Part shown: positions 1 to 6,345 of the stretch, piece after piece
Position numbering within the stretch: position 1 is the stretch's first letter
Layout of the letters: the number at the start of each line of letters is the position of its first letter
Source of the DNA: Frankiales bacterium
GTDB lineage: Bacteria > Actinomycetota > Actinomycetes > Mycobacteriales > SCTD01
Length of the DNA stretch: 23,700 nt
Direction: 5' to 3'
Assembly (NCBI GenBank): GCA_025464695.1
Contig: JAODNQ010000243.1
Span: forward strand, 1-23,700
Notes under the pieces: model-generated
Seen by the model: only the letters and a program-made list of their open reading frames with translations
Databases searched by the model: none
Told to the model about the DNA's origin: nothing
Translations under genes and position numbers: made by a program

Positions 1-52
1 CCTGCCCAGTGTCCAGGCCCGCGTCGGTGCCTGCTTCCACAACTTCGGTCAT
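1..52 (-). CDS. N-terminus of an unidentified protein, cut by the left edge
   Basis: Only the first 17 codons are visible, reading MTEVVEAGTDAGLDTGQ from an ATG whose complement is at 50-52. The start is well supported: on the minus strand a GGGGAGGA Shine-Dalgarno sequence lies six bases upstream of the ATG, and the frame stays open to the window edge. The visible residues are acidic and polar and do not identify a family. There is no signal peptide or transmembrane segment in the visible part. The 120-bp gap to the next leftward gene (173-439) may hold its promoter, but I see no convincing -35/-10 pair there. Confidence 0.6.
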   Translation of the reverse strand, partial: MTEVVEAGTDAGLDTGQ

Positions 53-172
53 GCCGTGTCCTCCCCGAGCCGCCGCAGCGACTCAGCGTCGAGGTCACGC
101 CCTTACACAGACGATCTGACACGCCCCCGTTCGACCTCCCGTCCGCGCCCGCCGCACCGCTCCGCGACCAGG

Positions 173-439
173 TCAGCAGCCGGCCGCGTCCAGCGCCGCC
201 AGCACCTGGAGCAACAGGTGCGGGAGCACCCCGGGGTCGCTCGTGGTCGGGCCGCCCTGGGCCTCGAGCCGGTCGAGGGCGCGCTGCAGGGTCTTGCCGT
301 CCGCGTCCGGGAGCACCACCTCGAGGACGTGACCTCCCGACGCGCTCGGACGCAGGGAGTCGAAGGCTGTCTGCAGGCAGCGCAGCAGCACGTGGGCGTC
401 CTCGCCCAGGACCAAGACCGGGCTCGTCGTCGTCGTCAT
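173..439 (-). CDS. Small hypothetical protein (88 aa)
   Basis: I do not recognise this family. The open frame extends further upstream, but the part before MTTTTSPVLVLGEDAH is Arg/Ser-rich and looks non-coding, so I place the start at the ATG at 439. The protein has a hydrophobic first strand (VLVLGE), a helix with CLQTAFDSL, a strand VLEVVLPD and a C-terminal helix LLLQVLAALDAAGC, which suggests a small globular alpha/beta protein. It has no signal peptide, no membrane segment and no metal-binding motif. It is divergent from the DUF4262 gene. The ribosome-binding site is weak. Its codon use fits a real gene, but the evidence is modest. Confidence 0.55.
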   Translation of the reverse strand: MTTTTSPVLVLGEDAHVLLRCLQTAFDSLRPSASGGHVLEVVLPDADGKTLQRALDRLEAQGGPTTSDPGVLPHLLLQVLAALDAAGC

Positions 440-476
440 GTCGCCAGGGTCGGGGAGACGTCCGACGGGACTGCGG

Positions 477-494
477 CTGTCCACACCGTCCACA
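477..494 (+). repeat. Two adjacent DnaA-box-like 9-mers
   Basis: Two abutting nonamers, CTGTCCACA (477-485) and CCGTCCACA (486-494), resemble the actinobacterial DnaA box TTGTCCACA with one and two mismatches. They lie in the 187-bp divergent gap between the small hypothetical gene and the DUF4262 gene. No origin genes (dnaA, dnaN) are present and there is no larger box cluster, so this is at most an isolated DnaA-binding site, or chance in GC-rich DNA. Confidence 0.2.
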
Positions 495-626
495 GATCCG
501 TCTGACGCTGCTGGCCGACGACCTGGGAGCGCTGGTCTGACGGACCGCGGCGGCGCTCGTCGGTCACAGGACTGTCGGACCCGGCTGAGACGGTCTCGTG
601 ATAGGGACGACGGCGAGGAGGACGAC

Positions 627-1097
627 GTGTGCTGGGACTGTGACAACCCGGGTGGCGACTACCTGGAGGAGGTGGTGCGCCCGAACATCGAGCGCTACGG
701 CTGGCACGTGACAGGTGTGTACGGCGACAAGGGCTCCGCCCCGTTCGCCTACACGGTCGGACTGACGCTGCACGGCTTGCCCGAGCTGCTCGTGACCGGT
801 CTGCGCCTCGAGCGGGGTGCGACGCTGCTGAACCATGTCGGGCACCAGCTGCTCGTGGAGGGGCCCGTGGAGCACGGGCAGCGGTTGCGCCACAGCGGCC
901 GCGACGTCGAGGTGGTGGAGCTCCCTCACCCCGAGGCCCACCTGTTCACCGCGGTCGAGGCGTTCGGGGAGGTGCGGGCCCAGCAGCTCGTGCACAGCGA
1001 TGACCGCGGGCACTGGCCCTGGGACCGGGGGTACCGCGGCGGTCGCGGCGGGCAACCGGTGCTCGGCCCGCGGGCCGTGCATCGGCGTTCTGCCTGA
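627..1097 (+). CDS. DUF4262 domain-containing protein
   Basis: This encodes a 156-aa protein of the DUF4262 family, whose function is unknown. The family signature CWDCDNPG is right at the N-terminus. It is followed by the typical segments GWHVTGVYGDKGSAPFAYTV, GLPELLVTGL and a C-terminal HWPWDRGYRGG. The frame is open far upstream, but the GTG at 627 is chosen because GAGGAGG lies five bases before it and the family similarity begins at once. The gene is soluble and single-domain. It converges on the ADP-ribosylglycohydrolase fusion with only 9 bp between the two ends, so no terminator fits in the gap. The last ten residues or so look divergent compared with the domain core. Confidence 0.85.
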   Translation: MCWDCDNPGGDYLEEVVRPNIERYGWHVTGVYGDKGSAPFAYTVGLTLHGLPELLVTGLRLERGATLLNHVGHQLLVEGPVEHGQRLRHSGRDVEVVELPHPEAHLFTAVEAFGEVRAQQLVHSDDRGHWPWDRGYRGGRGGQPVLGPRAVHRRSA

Positions 1098-1106
1098 GCC
1101 GTCGGC

Positions 1107-2522
1107 TCAGTCCCGCAGCACGGCGGCGATCGACTCCCGCGGGTGCCCCCCCGACGGCAGCACGCGCTGCACCCGCCGCAGCGCCTCGCGCTCCGACCCG
1201 CCGGTGACCAGCGCCCCGTACGCCGCGGCCACCACCGGCGTCCGCGTGTGGGCGTGCACGCAGTGCAGGAACACCGTGTTGCCCTCGGCCCGCAGCGTCC
1301 GCACCGCCTCGGCGGCGTCGGTGACGGCGTACCGGAGGTCGTTGTTGGCGTCCTCCTTGTCGACGATCCACGCCTCGACGTGGTCCTCCGGCGCGACGCC
1401 CGCGAGCGGCACCTCCGCGGCGCCCAGCCGGCACAGGCTGACCACCGCCTGCGCGACGCCGGGCCGCAGCGCCCCCACGGCGCCCAGCAGCACGCCGTCG
1501 TCGTCGGGGTGGGCGACGACGCGCGACGACGACCCGGCGTACGAGGTGAGCCGGTCCGCCAGGGGCCAACCCTCGGGGTCGGGCGGGCCGGCCGCCCCGG
1601 ACCGTGAGCACGGCCAGGCCGGCGAGGTCGCGGGAGCGCAGGCCGGGCCAGCCGTGCAGGACCCGGCGCCAGCGGTGGGGCACGGCGCTCCCGCCGTAGC
1701 GCGCGCCGAGCAGCGCGCCGGCGATGGCCGCGACCGTGTCGGTGTCACCGCCCCCGGCGACCGCGCGCTGGAGCCCGTCCTCGAGCGAGGTCGCGCGCGA
1801 CACCGCCGACCAGGCGGCGAGCAGCGCCGCGACGACCCACCCGTTCTGGGCCCGGTAGTGCGACGGGTCGACCTGCTCCGCCTCGTCGAGCAGCGGCGTC
1901 CAGTAGGCGGTGTCCACGTCGCCGAGACCGACGCGGACGTCGAGCTCGCCGGTGCGGACGGCGTGGTCGAGCGCCAGGCACCAGAGCGCGCAGGCGTCGC
2001 CGGCTACCGGGTCGTGGTGCGTCAGGAGACTGACGGCCCGGGCGGCGTCGGCGATGCCGCGGGATCACCGAGGTGCGCCAAGGCGACCGGGCCGGTGCGC
2101 ATGAGCGAGCCGTTGCCCGCGGTGCGGCCGGTCTGCGCGTGCAGGGCGGCACCGAGCCGGCGCAGCTCGGGCGCGACCGGTCCCTCGGCGTGCAGGGCGT
2201 CGGACAGCAGCCGGCGCGTCTGGATCCCGACGTCCGGCGGTCCCTCGCGGAACCACTGCAGGAAGCCCTGCGCGACCTGCTCGAGGGTGTGCTCGTCCCG
2301 CAGGTCCGCCCCCGTCGCCGCCACCCGGGCGATCACGGCCGCCATCTCCGTGTCGTCGCTCCAGCAGCCCGGCGCGAGCCCGCCCAGGCCGCCGCCCAGC
2401 ATCGCGGCCTCGCCCTGCAACGTGCGGCTGCCGAACTCGTACGGCACGCCGAGGGCGTCGCCGGCGGCGCTGCCCAGCAGGACCCCTACGGCCCTGTCGT
2501 TCTGCTTGCTCGTCAGGTGCAT
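1107..2522 (-). pseudogene. ADP-ribosylglycohydrolase fused to a dual-specificity-type phosphatase, interrupted by two frameshifts
   Basis: Read across three frames, this is one gene of about 470 codons. The N-terminal half is an ADP-ribosylglycohydrolase, an enzyme family that removes ADP-ribose from proteins or nucleic acids using two metal ions. The motifs GDALG, WSDDTEMA, GNGSLMR and GGDTDT are all visible. The C-terminal part (about 1107-1600) carries a Cys-X5-Arg phosphatase loop, HCVHAHTRT, with Cys at 1260-1262 and Arg at 1242-1244. The start is the ATG at 2522 behind a strong AGGAGG. Near 2056 one base appears to be missing, after GDPAA. Between about 1580 and 1600 one base appears to be added, before PDPEGW. 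The two shifts restore the frame, and protein-like sequence continues on each side. This is either a sequencing error in GC runs or a very recent pseudogene. The two-domain fusion itself is known in actinobacteria. Confidence 0.8.
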
Positions 2523-2567
2523 CCTGACCTCCTCCTGTTGTCGTCGTACAGACGATGACCTGCGCCT

Positions 2568-2589
2568 CCGACAGGAACGGAACTGTCGG
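2568..2589. promoter_or_regulatory. Inverted repeat in the divergent control region, possible operator
   Basis: Perfect 7-bp arms CCGACAG and CTGTCGG flank an 8-bp spacer, GAACGGAA. A further CAG/CTG-type half site (GGGACAGTGG) follows just to the right. The repeat sits between the divergent starts at 2522 and 2632, about 45 bp from each, which suits an operator controlling both directions. Upstream of the leftward gene a second short dyad, TCGTC-GTACA-GACGA, lies at 2541-2555. The protein that would bind is not identifiable. Confidence 0.4.
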
Positions 2590-2631
2590 GGGGCGCGGGA
2601 CAGTGGTCGCCCGACGAGAAGAGGTGAGCGG

Positions 2632-3075
2632 TTGTCCTACGAGGACATGGCGCGGTCGCACGTGAAGGAGCTCGCGCGGCAGGCGTTCGAGCTGGACGAG
2701 GTCGTGGTCGACGACGACGGCGACCTGCCGTTCCGGTGCGGGACGGCGCGCTACTACGCGTCGGTCGTGCGCGGCGGCCGCGTGCTGCGTGTCTGGACGC
2801 GGGCGGTGGGCGGGCTGCGGATCACGAAGCCGGTGCTCCGAGAGATGGACGCCGCCAACGCCGAGCTGCTGTTCTCCCGCGTCTACAGCCGCCACGACGC
2901 CGCGTGGGTGGAGGGCTGTCTCCCGCTGGAGCCGCTCGGCCCCGGCGAGCTCGCGACGCTCTGCCACGAGGTCGGGACGACCGCCGACCGGCTCGGGACA
3001 CTGCTGGCGGCGGTGCACGGCGGGCACGTCACCTTCCCGCACGCCGCGGACCCCGACCACGAGTGCGAGGACTGA
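2632..3075 (+). CDS. YbjN / TY-Chap-like putative chaperone domain protein
   Basis: This 147-aa protein resembles the YbjN / type III secretion chaperone-like (TY-Chap) superfamily of small alpha/beta proteins. The visible basis is the fold-like order of a short helix (HVKELARQAFEL), a strand-rich stretch (FRCGTARYYASVVRGGRVLRVW) and then helices containing ELLFSRVYSRHDAAWVEGCL and ELATLCHEVGTTADRL. I choose the TTG at 2632, preceded by AGAGGTGAG. The ATG at 2647 is an alternative but has poor Shine-Dalgarno spacing. The stop overlaps the next ATG (TGATG), so the two genes are translationally coupled. The gene is divergent from the ADP-ribosylglycohydrolase fusion. No enzyme motif is seen, and the family call rests on similarity that I recognise rather than on catalytic residues. 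Confidence 0.65.
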   Translation: MSYEDMARSHVKELARQAFELDEVVVDDDGDLPFRCGTARYYASVVRGGRVLRVWTRAVGGLRITKPVLREMDAANAELLFSRVYSRHDAAWVEGCLPLEPLGPGELATLCHEVGTTADRLGTLLAAVHGGHVTFPHAADPDHECED

Positions 3076-3290
3076 TGGACGACGACAGCTGGGTCGACCA
3101 GGTGCGCGTCGCCGCCGGCCCGTGCCCACACTGCGGCTCCGGCGACGTGCGGCCCCTCGTGTTCGGCATGCCCGACGCCGGCAGCTACCACCGGCTGCAG
3201 GACGTCGTGGAGTTCGCGGGGTGCACGGTCCCGGACGACGCCCCGCGCGTCGTGTGCGGGGCCTGCCGCCACACCTGGGGCTCGCGGTGA
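3075..3290 (+). CDS. Small zinc-ribbon protein (71 aa)
   Basis: The ATG overlaps the preceding gene's TGA, which strongly suggests a two-gene operon. The protein contains two paired cysteine knuckles, CPHC near residue 16 and CGAC near residue 63, typical of a zinc ribbon. Between them lies a linker with GMPDAGSYHRLQDVVEFAGCTV. It ends in RHTWGSR. Such stand-alone ribbons usually bind nucleic acid or a partner protein, but no specific role can be read here. It has no membrane segment. About 50 bp separate its stop from the end of tauB, which comes from the other side. Confidence 0.75.
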   Translation: MDDDSWVDQVRVAAGPCPHCGSGDVRPLVFGMPDAGSYHRLQDVVEFAGCTVPDDAPRVVCGACRHTWGSR

Positions 3291-3342
3291 GGGGCGTGCA
3301 GCGGCGGCGGTGCCGGCCCACCGGCGCGCGACCGAACGGGTG

Positions 3343-4140
3343 TCAGCCGTGCGCGTCGTAGATCTGCTGGCTGACCCGGCGCCGCAGCTCGACGAACTCC
3401 GGCAGGGCGCGCATCTCGTCGCCGAGTCCGTCCAGGCGGGCGTGCGAGAAGTCGACCGGCTCGTCGAAGACGATCCGTCCGGGCCGGGCGCTCATGACCA
3501 GCACGCGGCTCCCGAGGAACAGCGCCTCCTCCACGCTGTGCGTGATGAAGAAGATGGTCTTGCGCGTCTCTCGCCAGATCGCGAGCAGCTCGGTCTGCAG
3601 CCGCTCCCGGGTGAGCGCGTCCAGGGCCCCGAACGGCTCGTCCATGAGGATGATCGACGGGTCGTTGGTCAGCACCCGGGCGATCTGGCAGCGCTGCTGC
3701 ATGCCGCCGGACAGCTCGTACGGCTTGCGGTCCAGGAAGTCCTCGAGCCCGACCATGCGCAGGTAGGACGTCGCCGTCTCGCGGCGCGCCTCCTTGTCGA
3801 CCCCGCGCAGTCGGGGGCCGAGCTCGACGTTGCCCAGCACGGAGAGCCAGGGGTAGAGGTTGGCCTGCTGGAACACGACGCCGCGGTCGGCGGCCGGGGC
3901 GGTGACCGGGCTGTCGCCGACCAGGACCTGACCCGCGCTGGGCTGCAGGAAGCCGGCCATCATCTGCAGCAGCGTCGTCTTGCCGCACCCCGAGGGGCCG
4001 GCCAGGCAGACGAACTCGCCGGGCCGGATGGTCAGGTCGACGTCGGCGAGCGCGTGCACCCGGGCACCGCCCTCGCCGTACCAGTGCGACACCCCGCGCA
4101 CCGAGATGGGTGCGGTCGGCGGCGCCTCGCCCGCGCTCAC
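3343..4140 (-). CDS. tauB: ABC transporter ATP-binding protein, TauB/SsuB type
   Basis: This is the cytoplasmic ATPase of a taurine or sulfonate importer (265 aa, the usual length). The Walker A motif GPSGCGKTT is at about residues 48-56, with catalytic-site Lys54. The Q-loop is VVFQQANLYPWL, the signature LSGGMQQR spans 143-150, Walker B with its glutamate is ILMDEPFGALD around 164-174, and the H-loop His is at 201 in ITHSVEEA. The GTG start overlaps the TGA of the substrate-binding gene (GTGA), so translation is coupled. The gene is the last of a leftward tauC-tauA-tauB set. Nitrate/sulfonate/taurine ATPases are hard to separate by sequence, so the substrate is inferred from the TauA-like neighbour. 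Confidence 0.9.
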   Translation of the reverse strand: MSAGEAPPTAPISVRGVSHWYGEGGARVHALADVDLTIRPGEFVCLAGPSGCGKTTLLQMMAGFLQPSAGQVLVGDSPVTAPAADRGVVFQQANLYPWLSVLGNVELGPRLRGVDKEARRETATSYLRMVGLEDFLDRKPYELSGGMQQRCQIARVLTNDPSIILMDEPFGALDALTRERLQTELLAIWRETRKTIFFITHSVEEALFLGSRVLVMSARPGRIVFDEPVDFSHARLDGLGDEMRALPEFVELRRRVSQQIYDAHG

Positions 4141-5207
4141 GAGCTGACGGAGGCCGCGGGCGCTGCGTCCACGCCGCCGGCGTACACGGCCGGTGCGCTG
4201 ATGGCGGTGATGCCGCCCTGCTGCAGCAGGAAGCCGGCCGTCTGCCGCAGGTCCGTGGCCATCTTGCCGCCCAGGTAGGCCGGGCTCGCCTGCTCCGTGG
4301 CGCGCAGGAAGTGGTAGCCCGGGAACTGCTTCTGCACGTCCGCCGGCGGGATGCCCAGCACCGCGGAGATGTTCTGCGCGGCCTCGTCGGGCTTCTCCGT
4401 GATCAGGCGCACGCCCTCGTCCTCAGCCCGCGCCCACATCTTCATGAAGGGGTCGTTGGCGCCGACGAAGGCCTGCGTCGCAGCGCCCAGGTCGTACGTC
4501 GGCTTGCCGGCCTTCGCGGTGTCCGCGCTCGACAGGACCAGGTGCCCGCCCTGCGCCTTGAGCGCGCTCTGCACCGGGTCCCAGACCCAGGCGGCGTCGA
4601 TCTGGCCGCCCTTCCACGCGGAAGGCATGTTCTCCGGCGCCAGGTTGACCAGCTTGACGTCCTTGGAGGAGTCCATCCCGGCGTCCTGCAGCGCCTGCAG
4701 CAGGCTGTAGTGGGCGGTGGAGCTGAACGGCACCGCAATGGTCCCGCCCTTGAGCCCGGCCAGGTCCTTCACGGCAGGGTCGCGGGCCACGAGCGACTCG
4801 GCCTCGCCGATGACGTCGTGCACCCACACCACCTGCACGGGGATGTTGAGCGGCGCGGACAGCGCCTTGGTGGCCGGGCTGGAGCCGATCAGGCCGAGGT
4901 CGACGCTCTTCGCGCCGAACGCCTGGATGACGTCGCCGCCCGACTCGAACTTGCTCCAGGTGATGGTCGCCTTCGGCATGCAGGCCTCGAGGATCCCGCG
5001 GTCCTTGACCACGAGGTCGGCGTTGGGGATGTGCTGGTAGGCGATCCGCGCGGTCGTGATGATCGAGGGGTCCGGGGCCACGGGGCAGGCGCCACCGGCG
5101 GGAGCGGCGGCGGTGCTCGTGCGCCCCGACTCGACGCAGCCGGTCAGTCCGAGCACGGCGAGCAGGGTCAGGGCGACCGGCGCGGTGGCGCGGCGGGGGA
5201 GGGGCAC
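4137..5207 (-). CDS. tauA: Taurine/sulfonate-binding lipoprotein of an ABC importer (TauA-like)
   Basis: This is a 356-aa substrate-binding lipoprotein. The N-terminus has basic residues, a hydrophobic core and the lipobox LTGC with lipidated Cys24, so the protein should be anchored to the outer face of the cytoplasmic membrane. The mature part shows TauA-like landmarks: LGLIGSSPATKALS, a segment IAVPFSSTAHYSLLQAL and AWVWDPVQSALK. These match the taurine-binding branch better than the alkanesulfonate (SsuA) branch. A GTG start is used, with GGAGA six bases before it. The gene lies 42 bp downstream of the permease and overlaps tauB. No taurine dioxygenase (tauD) is present in the window. Confidence 0.88.
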   Translation of the reverse strand: MPLPRRATAPVALTLLAVLGLTGCVESGRTSTAAAPAGGACPVAPDPSIITTARIAYQHIPNADLVVKDRGILEACMPKATITWSKFESGGDVIQAFGAKSVDLGLIGSSPATKALSAPLNIPVQVVWVHDVIGEAESLVARDPAVKDLAGLKGGTIAVPFSSTAHYSLLQALQDAGMDSSKDVKLVNLAPENMPSAWKGGQIDAAWVWDPVQSALKAQGGHLVLSSADTAKAGKPTYDLGAATQAFVGANDPFMKMWARAEDEGVRLITEKPDEAAQNISAVLGIPPADVQKQFPGYHFLRATEQASPAYLGGKMATDLRQTAGFLLQQGGITAISAPAVYAGGVDAAPAASVSS

Positions 5208-5249
5208 GGGGATCTCCGGGTCAGAGGGGGGGCTGCGGACGGGTGTCGC

Positions 5250-6164
5250 TCAGCCGTGCCCGCGCCAGGGCACGAGCACGCCGGCGACGGCCTTGATCGC
5301 CAGGTCCAGCAGGACGGCGGCGATGCCGATGACGGCGATGCAGGCCAGGGTGAGCGGGGTGTTCAGCTGGGTGCCGGACAGGTAGGCCAGGCCCCCGATG
5401 CCGGGGATGCCGTTGTTGAGCTCGGCGGCGACGACGGTGGTCCAGGCGAAGCCGACGGCGATCCGGACGCCGTTGAGGATCTCGGGCAGCGTCGCGGGAA
5501 GGACCACGTGGGTCACCACCTGCAGCCGGCTGGCGCCCAGGGTGCGGACGGCGTGCAGCCAGTCGGCCCGGACCCCGCGGACGCCGCTGATGGTCGCGAG
5601 AGTGATCGGGGGGAACGCGGCGAGGAACAGCAGCCAGACCTTGGACGTGTCGCCGATGCCGAACCACACGATGAGCAGTCCGATGTAGCCGAGCGGCGGC
5701 AGCGCCCGCAGGAAGTTCAGGTAGGGCTCGAGGACGGTGCCCACGGTGCGCGACGACGCCATGAGGAAGCCCAGCGGAGGACCGATCAGGATCGCGGCGC
5801 CGACGCCGATGCCGATCCGCTGCAGGCTCGCGAGCAGGTGCTCCCACAGGTAGTAGTCCTGCTCACCGCGGACGATCCGCGCGACGCCCGGCGCGAGCTG
5901 GTGGTCGCTGTTGGCCCGGACGAACGCCCGCCAGACGGCGGCGGGCGACGGCAGGTAGAGCGGGTCGACCAGACCGGTGGTGGTCACCAGCGCCCAGACG
6001 GCCAGGAACGCGACCAGGGCCAGCAGGCGGACCGCCACCCGCCCGGCCAGCGCCCGCAGGCTGCTCGCGCGGGCACCGCCCGGCCCGCGGTCCTCCGACG
6101 CCGGGAGCCCGGGCACGGCGTCGGTCGACCCGGCCGGCGGGGCTCCGCCCGCGGTCGTCGTCAT
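5250..6164 (-). CDS. tauC: ABC transporter permease, TauC/SsuC type
   Basis: This is the membrane component of the sulfonate importer (304 aa). The start is the ATG at 6164, with GAGGACGG upstream. The longer open frame before it is not protein-like. A cytoplasmic N-terminal tail of about 45 residues, rich in Gly, Pro and Ala, precedes the first membrane segment (LLALVAFLAVWALV). Further hydrophobic segments follow, including AAILIGPPLGFLM, GYIGLLIVWFGI and VWLLFLAAFPPITLA. The EAA-type coupling loop that docks to the ATPase is visible around residues 208-238 (TLGASRLQVV ... LPEILNGVRIA). It is the first gene of the leftward transporter set, and its upstream region carries an imperfect inverted repeat. 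Confidence 0.9.
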   Translation of the reverse strand: MTTTAGGAPPAGSTDAVPGLPASEDRGPGGARASSLRALAGRVAVRLLALVAFLAVWALVTTTGLVDPLYLPSPAAVWRAFVRANSDHQLAPGVARIVRGEQDYYLWEHLLASLQRIGIGVGAAILIGPPLGFLMASSRTVGTVLEPYLNFLRALPPLGYIGLLIVWFGIGDTSKVWLLFLAAFPPITLATISGVRGVRADWLHAVRTLGASRLQVVTHVVLPATLPEILNGVRIAVGFAWTTVVAAELNNGIPGIGGLAYLSGTQLNTPLTLACIAVIGIAAVLLDLAIKAVAGVLVPWRGHG

Positions 6165-6224
6165 CTGCGTCGGGCCGTCCTCGCGGGTGGGGCCCGGCGG
6201 TGCGAGCGTCGGGCAGGTCGTCCA

Positions 6225-6256
6225 GGGGATCCTAAGTGATCTGCCCAGGAATCCCC
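6225..6256 (-). promoter_or_regulatory. Imperfect inverted repeat upstream of tauC, possible operator or promoter
   Basis: On the minus strand the arms GGGGATTCCT and AGGATCCCC are complementary except for one extra T and are separated by 13 bases. The right arm contains TAGGAT, which fits the loose actinobacterial -10 pattern TANNNT. No good -35 hexamer is present. The site is about 60-92 bp before the tauC ATG and downstream of the katG terminator-like hairpin. It is a reasonable candidate for a sulfur-responsive operator, but the regulator is unknown. Confidence 0.35.
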
Positions 6257-6295
6257 CGTCCGACCCCGCCGGGAGCTCCGAGACCGGAGGACGCA

Positions 6296-6332
6296 CGGCG
6301 CCCCGGCCCGCACGAGGCGGACCGGGGCGCCG
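6296..6332 (-). terminator. Hairpin downstream of katG, terminator-like
   Basis: A perfect 11-bp stem (CGGCGCCCCGG paired with CCGGGGCGCCG) encloses a 15-base loop, 14 bases after the katG TAG. On the minus strand no U-rich tract follows, as is common for actinobacterial terminators. Its position between katG and the tau genes suits transcription termination of the furA-katG operon. Confidence 0.65.
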
Positions 6333-6345
6333 GGTCGGGCAGGGA

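Noticed and set aside
53..172. Promoter before the left-edge gene
   Set aside because: A GTGTAAG-like element is present on the minus strand, but it has no matching -35 and does not fit the -10 pattern well enough to report.
946..1106. Open frame continuing past the phosphatase domain on the minus strand
   Set aside because: It is the shadow of the shifted frame. It is Ala/Arg/Gly-rich and the phosphatase domain ends at the stop at 1107 in another frame.
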